The notes below the pieces were generated by a model that did not search any database, had not been told where the DNA came from, and saw only the letters and a list, made by a program, of their open reading frames with translations. A stretch of DNA of 64,000 nt, from assembly GCA_044225675.1 (NCBI GenBank), contig JBGAIH010000009.1, positions 1-64,000 of the forward strand, read 5' to 3'. Position 1 is the stretch's first letter. Each line of letters starts with the position of its first letter. This document shows positions 41,962 through 50,879 of the stretch, piece by piece. This DNA comes from JACMQX01 sp044225675 (GTDB lineage Bacteria; Pseudomonadota; Gammaproteobacteria; Burkholderiales; Burkholderiaceae_C). Made by a program: the position numbers and the translations under genes.

Positions 41962-42641
41962 TCAGCATCTGTGCCCGCGGCGGTTCGGTGGGCGTGCCGG
42001 GCAAGAATATCCGCCTCCTGCGCGGCAAGCCGCTGATCGCCTGGACCATCGAGCAGGCGCTGGCCTGCGGCGAGGCCGACCGCGTCGTCGTCTCCACCGA
42101 CAGCGAGGAGATCGCTGCCGTGGCCCGGGCGAGCGGGGCCGAAGTGCCGTTCTTGCGGCCTGCGGAGCTGGCGACGGCGACGGCTGGCAAGATCCCGGTC
42201 ATCCAGCATCTCGTGAGTGAAGTCGAGGCGCTGCATGGGCCGGTTTCGCGCATCATCGACCTCGACCCCACATCTCCGTTGCGTGATCTGGACGACATCC
42301 GCGCCTGCGCGGCCCTGCTCGACGCGGAGACCGACGTCGTGATCACGGGTTACGAGTCCGACAAGAATCCGTACTTCAACATGGTGGAACTCAAGCCGGG
42401 CGGCTTCTACGAGCGGGTCTGCCGGCCTGCAGGCGAGGTCATGGGCCGCCAGGCCGCACCCAAGGTCTATGCAATGAATGCGTCCATCTACGTGTGGCAT
42501 CGCCATACCCTGGCGCCATCGCTGTGGGCATCGCCACGCATCCGTCTTCATCCGATGCCGCGCGAGCGATCCATCGACATCGACCACCCGATCGACTTCG
42601 ATCTGGTGGATCTCCTCATGCGCAGGAAGGAGCCCTCATGA
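41952..42641 (+). CDS. CMP-nonulosonic acid cytidylyltransferase (NeuA/LegF/PtmB-like)
   Basis: Activates a sialic-acid-like sugar with CTP. The N-terminal ICARGGSVGVPGKNIR is the nucleotide-binding motif, and IDLDPTSPLRDLDDI and TGYESDKNPYFNMVE match the CMP-NeuAc synthetase family. At 229 residues it is the single-domain type. The genes for the matching synthase (NeuB-like) and epimerase (NeuC-like) follow. Given the amino-sugar pathway genes, legionaminic acid or a derivative is more likely than N-acetylneuraminate. Overlaps both neighbours. Confidence 0.9.
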   Translation: MRLISICARGGSVGVPGKNIRLLRGKPLIAWTIEQALACGEADRVVVSTDSEEIAAVARASGAEVPFLRPAELATATAGKIPVIQHLVSEVEALHGPVSRIIDLDPTSPLRDLDDIRACAALLDAETDVVITGYESDKNPYFNMVELKPGGFYERVCRPAGEVMGRQAAPKVYAMNASIYVWHRHTLAPSLWASPRIRLHPMPRERSIDIDHPIDFDLVDLLMRRKEPS

Positions 42642-43426
42642 GTGATGCATTCTCGCTCGACGGCAAGGTGGTCGTGCTGACCGGTGCGGCGGGCATCATC
42701 GGCCGCGAGGTGGTCAAGGCCTTTGTGGCCAGCGGCGCCCGGGTGATGGCGCTCGATCGCGATGCCCAGGCGCTGCAGGAGCGGCTCGGGTCCGATCACG
42801 AGGCTCTGCTGACCCATGCCTGCGACGTCACGCGCCGGGAGTCGCTGGTCCAGGCGCTCGACAGGTTGCAGACGCGCTGGGGCGAGCCCGATGTCCTGAT
42901 CAACAATGCGGCCACCAAGTCGGAAAACTTCTTCGAGCCCTTCGAGACCTTCCCTGTCGATGACTGGAACGAAGTGATGGCGGTGAACCTGACGGGCGCG
43001 ATGCTCTGCGCGCAGGTGTTCGGCGGCGACATGGCCCGGCGTGGCCGGGGCAGCATCGTCAACACGCTGTCGATCTATGGCATCGTGGCGCCGGACCAGC
43101 GCATCTACGAGGGCTCGCAGTATCTGGGGCGTGCCATCAACACCCCGGCGATCTACTCGGCCAGCAAGGCCGGGCTGTGGGGCTTGACGCAGTACCTGGC
43201 GGCCTACTGGGGCCATCGCAAGGTGCGGGTCAATGCCGTGACGCCGGGCGGCGTCTTCAGCGGGCAGAACGACACTTTCGTGCAGAACTACTCGCGGCGC
43301 ACGCCTCTGGGCTCGATGGCCTCGGCCGACGACATGGCGCATGCCATGCGCTACCTGGCCAGCGATGCATCGAAGTACGTGACTGGCCACAACCTGGTGG
43401 TCGATGGAGGATGGACGGCATGGTAG
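42638..43426 (+). CDS. Short-chain dehydrogenase, PtmA-like
   Basis: SDR oxidoreductase of 262 residues. Cofactor loop TGAAGIIGREV, NNAA motif in LINNAATKSENF, catalytic Ser in NTLSIYGIVAP, and Tyr/Lys in AIYSASKAGLWG are intact; the C terminus has VVDGGWTAW. An SDR beside the CMP-legionaminate synthetase gene is the Campylobacter ptmA–ptmB arrangement; ptmA has been tied to glucosamine supply for legionaminate. Here the exact reaction is unknown. ATG at 42638 overlaps neuA by four bases; earlier frames are rejected. Confidence 0.85.
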   Translation: MSDAFSLDGKVVVLTGAAGIIGREVVKAFVASGARVMALDRDAQALQERLGSDHEALLTHACDVTRRESLVQALDRLQTRWGEPDVLINNAATKSENFFEPFETFPVDDWNEVMAVNLTGAMLCAQVFGGDMARRGRGSIVNTLSIYGIVAPDQRIYEGSQYLGRAINTPAIYSASKAGLWGLTQYLAAYWGHRKVRVNAVTPGGVFSGQNDTFVQNYSRRTPLGSMASADDMAHAMRYLASDASKYVTGHNLVVDGGWTAW

Positions 43427-44454
43427 GCGACCCGGTGTTCGTGATCGCCGAAGCCGGCGTCAACCACAACGGTGACCTCGACCTGGCGCTGCGCCTGTGC
43501 ACGGCAGCACGCGAGGCGGGCGCGGATGCCGTGAAATTCCAGACGTTTCGCGCGGAGGACCTGGTGGTGCCGGGCGCGCCCACGGCCGAGTACCAGGCGC
43601 GGCAGACGGGCGATCTGGACCAGTTCGCCATGCTTGAGCGGCTTGAGCTGTCGCCCGCGCAGCACCAGGCCATCCAGGCGCACTGTGCGCGCATCGGCAT
43701 CGAGTTCTTCTCGACGCCGTTCTCGGTGGAGGCGGTGGATCTGCTCGTCGGCCTCGGCGTGCGCCGGCTCAAGATGTCGTCGGGCGAACTCACGCACCGG
43801 GCCCTGATCGAGCATGCGGCGGCCACGCAGCTGCCGCTTCTGATTTCCACGGGCATGGCGACCATGACCGAGATCCGGGAGGCTCTGGACTGGGTGGCGG
43901 CAGCGCGGGGACACCTTCGCGAGATCGCGGTGCTGCATTGCACGTCCGCCTATCCGGCGCCGGACGAGACTCTGAACCTGCGGGCCATGCAGGCCATGGC
44001 GCGCGACCTCGGCCTTCCCGTCGGCTACTCGGACCACAGCCTGGGCATCGAGGCGCCGCTGGCCGCCGTCGCGCTGGGCGCTTCCGTGATCGAGAAGCAC
44101 CTGACGCTCGATCGCTCGCTCGCGGGCCCCGATCATGCGGCTTCGCTCGAACCCGCCGACATGGCCGCCATGGTGCGCGGCATCCGGCGGGTCAGCGCCA
44201 TGCTGGGCGACGGCGTGAAGTCCCCCCTGCCCGCCGAACTCGACACGGCGCGGGTGGCCCGTCGGGGCGTGGTGGCCGCAGTGGACATTCCCGCGGGCGC
44301 GGTGCTGACGGCTGCCATGCTGCAGTGCCGCCGGCCGGCCGTCGGCATCCTGCCGCGCGACATCGGCCAGGTGATCGGGCGACGCACCCGGCAGGCCCTG
44401 CCTGCAGGCGCGCCCGTGCAGTGGAGCGAGCTGGAAGGCGGCGAGCCGGCATGA
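43420..44454 (+). CDS. Nonulosonic acid synthase (NeuB/LegI-like)
   Basis: Condenses phosphoenolpyruvate with a 6-carbon amino sugar to give a nonulosonic acid. The TIM-barrel starts FVIAEAGVNHNGDL; FQTFRAEDLV, FFSTPFSVEAVDLL, KMSSGELTH, LHCTSAYPAP, GYSDHSLG and IEKHLTLDR are family motifs. A C-terminal SAF (antifreeze-like) domain covers about residues 280–344. The ATG at 43420 has GGAGG nine bases upstream; the ATG at 43411 has no room for a ribosome site. Length 344. Overlaps the SDR stop. Confidence 0.93.
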   Translation: MVGDPVFVIAEAGVNHNGDLDLALRLCTAAREAGADAVKFQTFRAEDLVVPGAPTAEYQARQTGDLDQFAMLERLELSPAQHQAIQAHCARIGIEFFSTPFSVEAVDLLVGLGVRRLKMSSGELTHRALIEHAAATQLPLLISTGMATMTEIREALDWVAAARGHLREIAVLHCTSAYPAPDETLNLRAMQAMARDLGLPVGYSDHSLGIEAPLAAVALGASVIEKHLTLDRSLAGPDHAASLEPADMAAMVRGIRRVSAMLGDGVKSPLPAELDTARVARRGVVAAVDIPAGAVLTAAMLQCRRPAVGILPRDIGQVIGRRTRQALPAGAPVQWSELEGGEPA

Positions 44455-45596
44455 GCTCTCCGGGGCCGTCGCGACGCAAGCTGGCCTACCTGAGTGGCAC
44501 GCGGGCCGATTTCGGCTTGCTGCGATCGACCCTTCAGCGCGCAGCCCTGACGCTGGATGTGTCGGTGCTCGTGACCGGGACCCATCTGTCGGCGAGTTTC
44601 GGCCACACCGTGGACGAGATCCGCGGCGCCGGCCTGCGCGTTGCAGCCGAGCTGCCGATCGATGTCACCACGCGCTCGCCCGAGACCATGGCGGCCTCCA
44701 TCGGCGACTGCCTCAGGCAGGTGACTTCGGCGCTGGCCCGGGACATGCCCGATCTGCTGCTGCTTCTGGGCGATCGCGGCGAGATGCTGGCCGGCGCGAT
44801 CGCGGCCTTGCATCTGGGCCTGCCGACCGTGCATCTGCACGGCGGCGAGCGCTCTGGCACGGTGGACGAACCTGTCCGCCATGCGATCAGCAAACTGGCC
44901 AGCTACCATTTCGTGGCGACCGAAGGCGCGCGCGAGCGCCTGCTCCGGATGGGCGAGGCGGCCGACCGCGTGTTCGTGACCGGCGCGCCCGGATTGGATG
45001 GACTGACCGAGCTGGCGAACCTGAGCCGCGCCGAGACCTGTGCCGCTCTGGGGCTGCCCTCCGACGCGCCGTTCGCGCTCGTCCTGTTTCACCCGGTCGT
45101 CCAGCAGGCCGGGGAGGCCGCGCGCCAGACCGCCGCGCTGGCGCAGGCGCTGACGGCGACAGGCCTGCCGGTGGCGTGGCTGGCCCCCAATGCAGATGCC
45201 GGTTCGCTGGACGTGCTGCGCGCGCTCGACGCGGCCGGGCTGCCGCCCGGCTCGGTGCGGCTGCGGCATCTGCAGCGGCCCCTGTTCTGCGCGGCGATGC
45301 GGCATGCAGCCGTGCTGGCCGGCAACTCGTCCGCCGGAATCATCGAGGCCGCTTCGTTCGGCACGCCGGTGGTCAATGTCGGCGACCGGCAACGCGACCG
45401 CGAGCGCAACCCCAATGTTGCCGACGTCTCGCCCGATACCGGTGCCATCGAGCGCGCACTGGCGGCAGGCATCGCGAGGGGACGGTGGCCATGTGACAAT
45501 CTCTATGGTGACGGGAGGGCCGGCGAGCGGATCGTCCGGCTGCTCGAGAGCCTGCCGCTGCACCGGGGCCTTCTGGAAAAAACGAACTCGTACTGA
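44451..45596 (+). CDS. Hydrolysing UDP-sugar 2-epimerase (NeuC/LegG-like)
   Basis: Removes UDP and inverts C2 of a UDP-amino sugar, giving the substrate of the NeuB-like synthase. The GT-B fold shows YLSGTRADFGLLRSTL, LLGDRGEMLAGAIA, LHGGERSGTVDEPVRHA and the C-terminal GNSSAGIIEAASFG, all typical of NeuC. PseG, the pseudaminate counterpart, has a different fold signature, so this points to the legionaminic or sialic branch. Length 381. Start overlaps the NeuB-like gene by four bases. Confidence 0.9.
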   Translation: MSSPGPSRRKLAYLSGTRADFGLLRSTLQRAALTLDVSVLVTGTHLSASFGHTVDEIRGAGLRVAAELPIDVTTRSPETMAASIGDCLRQVTSALARDMPDLLLLLGDRGEMLAGAIAALHLGLPTVHLHGGERSGTVDEPVRHAISKLASYHFVATEGARERLLRMGEAADRVFVTGAPGLDGLTELANLSRAETCAALGLPSDAPFALVLFHPVVQQAGEAARQTAALAQALTATGLPVAWLAPNADAGSLDVLRALDAAGLPPGSVRLRHLQRPLFCAAMRHAAVLAGNSSAGIIEAASFGTPVVNVGDRQRDRERNPNVADVSPDTGAIERALAAGIARGRWPCDNLYGDGRAGERIVRLLESLPLHRGLLEKTNSY

Positions 45597-45614
45597 ACCA
45601 CTGAACCACGCCGC

Positions 45615-46247
45615 ATGCAAGAAGCTTCCACCCCGTTGACCGTCGATGCCGGCTTGCTGCTGTTCGGCGCCGGAGGGCATGGGCGCGTGGTGGCGGATGC
45701 GGCCTTGTGCGCAGGCTGGCAGGGGGTCTTTGCCTCCGACCGCGACCCCGCGCGTTGCGAGGGGCTGCTGGTGCCCGGCGTGCCCCGGGTGCGGGATGTC
45801 GCGCAATGGCGTGGTGCCGTCCACGTGTGCATCGGCGACAACGCGGCGCGCGAGCGTGAATCGGCATCTTGGTCTGCCGAGCGGCTTGCGACGGTGATCC
45901 ATCCCCGGGCCGTGGTGTCAGCATCGGCTATCGTGGCGCCGGGCTGCTTTGTTGCGGCCTGTGCGGTGGTCGCGCCGTCGTCGCACGCCGGGCGCGGTGT
46001 CATTCTCAATCACGGCGCGGTGCTGGACCACGATGCCCGGGTCGGCGCCTGGAGCCACGTGGCCCCTGGCGTGAAGATCGGCGGCGGCGCGCTCATCGAA
46101 GATCGCGTCCTGCTCGGCAGCGGCGCCGTGGTGCTGCCCGGCGTGCGGATTGCCGCAGGAAGCGTGATCGGCGCTGGCGCTGTCGTACTGAGGCATATCG
46201 AGGAGCCGGGCGTCTACGTGGGCGCGCCGGCCAGGAGAGTTGCATGA
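45615..46247 (+). CDS. Sugar O/N-acetyltransferase (NeuD/PglD/LegH-like)
   Basis: Left-handed beta-helix acyltransferase of 210 residues. The N-terminal Rossmann-like segment LLLFGAGGHGRVVAD binds the sugar nucleotide in PglD. The hexapeptide repeats begin near VIHPRAVVSASAIV and run to the C terminus (GSVIGAGAVVLRHI, GVYVGAPARRVA). PglD-type members N-acetylate the 4-amino group made by a PglE-type aminotransferase, which is the next gene. NeuD-type members O-acetylate sialic acid. Context favours the N-acetyltransferase step. Overlaps the next gene by four bases. Confidence 0.85.
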   Translation: MQEASTPLTVDAGLLLFGAGGHGRVVADAALCAGWQGVFASDRDPARCEGLLVPGVPRVRDVAQWRGAVHVCIGDNAARERESASWSAERLATVIHPRAVVSASAIVAPGCFVAACAVVAPSSHAGRGVILNHGAVLDHDARVGAWSHVAPGVKIGGGALIEDRVLLGSGAVVLPGVRIAAGSVIGAGAVVLRHIEEPGVYVGAPARRVA

Positions 46248-47749
46248 ATCCTTCGCAGTTCGAGGCACTGTGCGTGCCGCCCACGCTACAGGTTCGGGAG
46301 GCGCTGGCGCGCATGGACCAGGCGGGGCGGGGCATCCTGCTGGTGGTCGCCGCCGATGGCACGCTGGCGCGCACGCTCACTGACGGCGATCTGCGCCGAG
46401 CCCTGCTGGGCAGCGCCGAGGGCCGCCAGACGGTCGGCTCCCTGCCTGAGCAGTCGCCGATCACGGTGCGGGAAGAAGACAACGGCGCTGCGGTTCTCGC
46501 ACTCATGGATCGCCACCAGATCGACCACGTGCCCCTGGTGGACGCTGCGGGCCGGCCCGTCGATGTGGTTTTCCGTCGGGAGCTCACGCATCGCATCTGG
46601 CTTTCCTCGCCTCATCTCGGCGACGAAGAGACAGCGTTTGTCGAGGATGCGTTCCGCAGCAACTGGATCGCGCCGCTCGGCCCGCATGTCGACGGCTTCG
46701 AACGCGAACTGGCGGCGCACGTAGGCGTGGCGCATGGCGCTGCCGTCAGTTCGGGCACGGCCGCCATCCATCTGGGCCTGCTGCTTCTGGACGTGCGTCC
46801 CGGCGATACCGTGTTCTGCTCGTCGCTGACCTTCGTGGCCAGCTGCAACCCGATCCTGTACTGCGGCGCGAGGCCGGTGTTCATCGACTCCGAACCCGGC
46901 ACCTGGAACATGTCGCCGCAGGCGCTCGAACAGGCCTTTGCCTGGGCAGCGCGCGAGAGCCGCCTTCCGCGATGTGTCGTCATCGTCAACCTGTACGGCC
47001 AGAGCGCCGACATGGACGCGCTGCTTCCGATCTGCGAACGCTATGGCGTGCCGGTGCTGGAAGATGCGGCCGAATCACTCGGCGCGACCTACCGGGGCCG
47101 GCCGAGCGGCAGCTTCGGCAAGCTGGCTGCCTACTCCTTCAACGGCAACAAGATCATCACCACATCGGGCGGCGGCATGCTCGTGGCCAACGACGCCGGC
47201 CTCATTGCGCGGGCCCGCAAGCTCTCGACCCAGGCGCGTGAGCCGGCCGCGCATTATGAGCATGTGGAGATCGGCTTCAACTACCGGATGAGCAATGTGC
47301 TGGCCGGCATCGGCCGCGGCCAGCTGCGCGTGCTCGAGGAGCGGGTGCGGCAGCGTCGCGCGGTGTTCGAGACGTACGTTCGCGAACTGGCGGATCTGCC
47401 GCAGGTGCGCTGGATGCCCGAGCCCGAGGGCTACAGGTCGACGCGCTGGCTGACCTGCTTCACGCTGGACGGGCCCGATGGCGCCGCCGCCGCGCAGCGC
47501 GTGATGCGCTCGCTCGAGCGCCATTCCGTGGAAGCCCGCCCGGTCTGGAAGCCGATGCATCTCCAACCCCTGTACCAGGGCGCGCCGTATTTCCCGCACG
47601 AGCCGGGCCAGGACGTGTCTGCGGGCCTGTTCCGCGCCGGTGTCTGCCTGCCTTCGGGATCGAACCTGACGGACATCGATCTCGGGCGTGTGGTGGACCA
47701 CCTGCGCCGCGCGATCCGGCTGACGGAGAACCAGCGTGCGGTGGCATAG
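46244..47749 (+). CDS. CBS-domain–DegT/LegC-type sugar aminotransferase fusion
   Basis: Two-part protein of 501 residues. Residues about 10–120 look like a CBS-domain pair (GILLVVAADGTLARTLTDGDLRRALLG; MDRHQIDHVPLVDAAGRPV). Residues about 125–500 form a DegT/DnrJ/EryC1/StrS PLP aminotransferase: SGTAAIHLGLLLL, EDAAESLGATYRG, and YSFNGNKIITTSGGGM with predicted PLP Lys303. LegC/PglE-type enzymes aminate C4 of a 4-keto sugar nucleotide. CBS pairs bind adenosyl nucleotides; in Campylobacter legionaminate loci a CBS pair is joined to the nucleotidyltransferase PtmE, not to the aminotransferase. The start at 46244 overlaps the previous stop. Confidence 0.88.
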   Translation: MNPSQFEALCVPPTLQVREALARMDQAGRGILLVVAADGTLARTLTDGDLRRALLGSAEGRQTVGSLPEQSPITVREEDNGAAVLALMDRHQIDHVPLVDAAGRPVDVVFRRELTHRIWLSSPHLGDEETAFVEDAFRSNWIAPLGPHVDGFERELAAHVGVAHGAAVSSGTAAIHLGLLLLDVRPGDTVFCSSLTFVASCNPILYCGARPVFIDSEPGTWNMSPQALEQAFAWAARESRLPRCVVIVNLYGQSADMDALLPICERYGVPVLEDAAESLGATYRGRPSGSFGKLAAYSFNGNKIITTSGGGMLVANDAGLIARARKLSTQAREPAAHYEHVEIGFNYRMSNVLAGIGRGQLRVLEERVRQRRAVFETYVRELADLPQVRWMPEPEGYRSTRWLTCFTLDGPDGAAAAQRVMRSLERHSVEARPVWKPMHLQPLYQGAPYFPHEPGQDVSAGLFRAGVCLPSGSNLTDIDLGRVVDHLRRAIRLTENQRAVA

Positions 47750-49547
47750 GGACATCCTCGTCCTGCTCGCGCTCGACCTCGGGCTGGTGGTGCTGTCCTG
47801 GTGGACGGCGTTCTGGCTGCGCTTCAATCTGGATGTCCCGGACGAGTTCATCGATACGGCCCTGGCCACCACGCCTTACTGCCTGGCGGGATTCGGCATC
47901 GGGCTGGTGCTGGCGCGGGTCTATCGCCAGGTGTGGCGCTACACCAGCCTGCCGGAGCTACGGCAGCTGGTGATCGGCATCGTGCTGGGCGCACTGACGA
48001 CGACGGCGATCGTGCTGATGCTGCGGGTGCCCAACTTCCCGCGCTCGGTGCTGATCATGCAGCCGCTGCTGGCGCTGCTTCTGCTCGGGGCGGTGCGTGC
48101 GGGCTGGCGCACGCTCGCCGAGCGCCACGCGGGCCGCAGCCACGGAGCACGGCCGCTTCTGGTGCTCGGTTCCTTGCAGCACGCGTCGGACGCGCTGCGT
48201 GCCTTGCACGGCTCGCAGCAGTGGCGCGTCGTCGCGATCGTCTCGCCGCATCGGGAAGAGGGGGGGCGATCGATCCAGAACGTGCGCGTGCATGGCGGGG
48301 CCACCGATCTCGCAGCCATCTCACGCGCACACGACGTCACCACGGCCCTGATTGCAAGCCCGCCCGGCTCGCCCGAGCGGCGCGAGATTCTGCTGGGCGC
48401 GGGCGAGGCTGGCCTCGGCCTGCTGACCATGCCCCGCGCAGACGAATGGCTGCGCACAGAAGGCGCGGGGCCGCGCAAGGTCGAACTGGAGGACCTGCTC
48501 GGCCGCGATGCCGTGCGCCTGGACGTGCAGGGCCTGTCGGAGCTGCTGTCGGGCCAGACCGTCATGGTCACGGGTGCAGGCGGCTCGATCGGCGCCGAGC
48601 TGTGCCGGCAGATCGCGCGCTTCGGCGTCGCCAGGATGGTGTGCATCGACGTTTCCGAGTTCGCGGTCTACCGGCTGGAACAGGACCTGCGCGCAGCGCA
48701 TCCCCAGATGCAGGGCCTGTACTACACCGCCAACGTCCGCGAGCCCGACCGCATCGAGGCGATCGCCCTGCTGCACCGGCCAACGGTGGTGTTTCATGCG
48801 GCGGCCTACAAGCACGTGCCGCTCATGGAGGAGCTCAACGAGATCGAGGCGCTGCGCACCAATGTGCTGGGCACGCTGCATGCGGCGCGCATGGCCGGGC
48901 GCTGCGGCGCCCGCCGCTTCGTGCTGATCTCCACCGACAAGGCCGTCAATCCGACCAATGTGATGGGTGCCAGCAAGCGCATGGCCGAGCGGGTGGTGCA
49001 GGCTGTCGCCGCGGAGTTTCCGTCGACGCAGTTCGTGTCGGTCCGCTTCGGCAATGTCCTGGGTTCGAGCGGCTCGGTGGTGCCGCTGTTCACCAGCCAG
49101 ATCGCGCGCGGCGGGCCCGTGACCGTCACACACCCGGACATCGTGCGCTACTTCATGACGATTCCCGAGGCCGCGCAGCTGGTGCTGCAGGCCGGCCTGA
49201 TGGGACGCTCGGGCCAGATCTTCGTGCTCGACATGGGCGAGCCGATGAAGATCGTCGAACTTGCCCGCATGCTGATCCGCCTGAGCGGCAAGACCGAACA
49301 GGACGTGCCGATCACGTTCACCGGCCTGCGCCCCGGCGAGAAGCTGTACGAGGAACTGCTGGCCGACGATGAAACCACCGAGCCCACGCCGCATCCGAAG
49401 CTGCGCGTGGCCAAGACCTCGGGCGAGCAGGCCGTGTCGGTCGAGGCCGTGGTGGAATGGATCGAGCGTGCGGGCGCGTCACCCACCAGCGCATCGCTGC
49501 GGGACTGGCTGCGCAGCCAGGTTCCCGAGTACGTGTCCAAGGCCTGA
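47736..49547 (+). CDS. Membrane-bound UDP-GlcNAc 4,6-dehydratase (PglF/WbpM/CapD-like)
   Basis: Opens the amino-sugar pathway by making a 4-keto-6-deoxy sugar nucleotide. Four hydrophobic helices fill about residues 8–125; a first Rossmann-like domain follows. The catalytic SDR domain starts with TGAGGSIGAELCRQ (Gly280 on), then AAAYKHVPLMEE, STDKAVNPTNVMGASKR (Asp401, Lys402, Met410, Lys414) and FGNVLGSSGSVVP. Met replaces the usual SDR Tyr, as in the retaining dehydratases of this family. GTG start at 47736 overlaps the aminotransferase by 14 bp. Last gene of the glycan locus; length 603. Confidence 0.92.
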   Translation: MRWHRDILVLLALDLGLVVLSWWTAFWLRFNLDVPDEFIDTALATTPYCLAGFGIGLVLARVYRQVWRYTSLPELRQLVIGIVLGALTTTAIVLMLRVPNFPRSVLIMQPLLALLLLGAVRAGWRTLAERHAGRSHGARPLLVLGSLQHASDALRALHGSQQWRVVAIVSPHREEGGRSIQNVRVHGGATDLAAISRAHDVTTALIASPPGSPERREILLGAGEAGLGLLTMPRADEWLRTEGAGPRKVELEDLLGRDAVRLDVQGLSELLSGQTVMVTGAGGSIGAELCRQIARFGVARMVCIDVSEFAVYRLEQDLRAAHPQMQGLYYTANVREPDRIEAIALLHRPTVVFHAAAYKHVPLMEELNEIEALRTNVLGTLHAARMAGRCGARRFVLISTDKAVNPTNVMGASKRMAERVVQAVAAEFPSTQFVSVRFGNVLGSSGSVVPLFTSQIARGGPVTVTHPDIVRYFMTIPEAAQLVLQAGLMGRSGQIFVLDMGEPMKIVELARMLIRLSGKTEQDVPITFTGLRPGEKLYEELLADDETTEPTPHPKLRVAKTSGEQAVSVEAVVEWIERAGASPTSASLRDWLRSQVPEYVSKA

Positions 49548-49627
49548 TCGGCTCCGCGCGACTTGCACGTCTGCCGCTTGGCTGGGCCGCAGCTGCGGCG
49601 CTGGATCAGCGTTACATCAGCGCTTTG

Positions 49628-50263
49628 TCAGCCCGCGATCCCGGTCCGCGCCAGGACGTCGCCGACGAGTTCGAGCCGGACCAGCGGATTGTCCAGCTCC
49701 ATGAGCCGCTGCTTGAGCTCCAGCGGCAGCGGAAGCAGTTCGCACCAGCGGTTGGCCACCCAGCCGCAGTCGTCCAGCTGCCAAGGTTCGGGCACGGCGA
49801 GGTCGGCTGGCGTGGCGGCGCGCTCGCGCAGCTTGCCCAGGACGGTGCCAAGTGCCGTGGCCACCGGCTTGAGGTCATCGGGGACGGAGACGGTCTGGTC
49901 AATGTCCAGGCGCTCCACATCGGCGACCCACAGGCCATGGCGCATCTGGTCACGCGACTGGATCCTGAACCGCTGGGCGCCGGCGCACTGGATCGCCAGC
50001 AGGCCGGGCCGCGGGGCGTCCAGCTCGGTGATGAGCGCGAGCGTTCCAACGGCACTGAAGGTTTCGGGCGCCGCACCGGCCACCCGCACTTCCTGACCCT
50101 GGGTCAGCGACACCACGCCGAAGGGCGCGCCGGCCTTGTGGCAGCGCGAGATCATGTCGAGGTAGCGGACCTCGAAGATGCGCAGCGGCAGCCGCCCTCC
50201 CGGAAACAGCACGGTGCCCAACGGGAACAGGGGAAGCGAAGAGAGCGTCAAGGCCTGTGTCAT
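49628..50263 (-). CDS. LON N-terminal domain (PUA-like) protein
   Basis: A 211-residue protein made only of the substrate-binding N-terminal domain of Lon protease, without ATPase or peptidase. SLPLFPLGTVLFPGGRLPLRIFEVRYLDM is the hallmark. Such stand-alone proteins are widespread in Burkholderiales and their role is unknown. The ATG at 50263 (MTQALTLSSLP) is chosen; the longer frame begins inside the divergent yggT promoter region. It converges on the dehydratase gene across 80 bp. Confidence 0.88.
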   Translation of the reverse strand: MTQALTLSSLPLFPLGTVLFPGGRLPLRIFEVRYLDMISRCHKAGAPFGVVSLTQGQEVRVAGAAPETFSAVGTLALITELDAPRPGLLAIQCAGAQRFRIQSRDQMRHGLWVADVERLDIDQTVSVPDDLKPVATALGTVLGKLRERAATPADLAVPEPWQLDDCGWVANRWCELLPLPLELKQRLMELDNPLVRLELVGDVLARTGIAG

Positions 50264-50315
50264 TGAATCATTCTGCCTGACCGCTATGATCCCATGACCT
50301 GATTGACCCGTGTCC

Positions 50316-50864
50316 ATGCTCTACCAAATCATCGCCCTCCTGCTCGATGTTGCCGCCGGACTGCTCGGGGGCGCCTGCCTGCTGAGGCTGTACATGCAGT
50401 ACCAGCGCGTGTCCTTCTCCAATCCCGTGGGGCGCGTTGTGTTTGCGTTCACCGACTGGCTGGTGCTGCCCTTGCGCCGGGTGATCCCGGCCATCGGCCG
50501 ATGGGACACGGCCAGTCTGGTGGGGGCCTACCTCGTCGAGCTGGTCCAGTACGGCATTCTGTGGCTGCTTGCGGGCGCCGGTGTCGGGCTCGCGTTCCTG
50601 CCGGTGCTGGCGATCTTCGGGCTGGCGCGGCTGGCGATCTCGGCCATGATGGGGCTGATGATCGTCTACGCCGTCCTGTCCTGGGTCCAGCCGGGCTCGC
50701 CGATCTACGATGTGATCGACCGCCTCTGCGCACCGCTGCTGCGGCCGCTGCGGCGTGTCATTCCCCTGGTGGGCGGGGTCGACCTGTCGCCCCTGGCCTT
50801 CCTGCTGTTGCTGCAGGTCGCCTCCATCGTGCTCGGCCATCTCCAGGCCGCCGTGCTGCGCTGA
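50316..50864 (+). CDS. YggT family membrane protein
   Basis: Integral membrane protein of 182 residues with two copies of the YggT unit. Each has hydrophobic helices followed by a PLRRVIP motif (at about residues 54 and 145). QYQRVSFSNPVGRVVFAFTDWLV and YAVLSWVQPGSPIYDVIDRLCAPLLRP are typical. The family is linked to ion homeostasis and osmotic stress in some bacteria and to division-site placement in others; no role can be fixed here. ATG at 50316 preferred; GTG at 50310 possible. Divergent from the LON gene, convergent with accD. Confidence 0.88.
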   Translation: MLYQIIALLLDVAAGLLGGACLLRLYMQYQRVSFSNPVGRVVFAFTDWLVLPLRRVIPAIGRWDTASLVGAYLVELVQYGILWLLAGAGVGLAFLPVLAIFGLARLAISAMMGLMIVYAVLSWVQPGSPIYDVIDRLCAPLLRPLRRVIPLVGGVDLSPLAFLLLLQVASIVLGHLQAAVLR

Positions 50865-50879
50865 GCACAGGGGTCTGAC

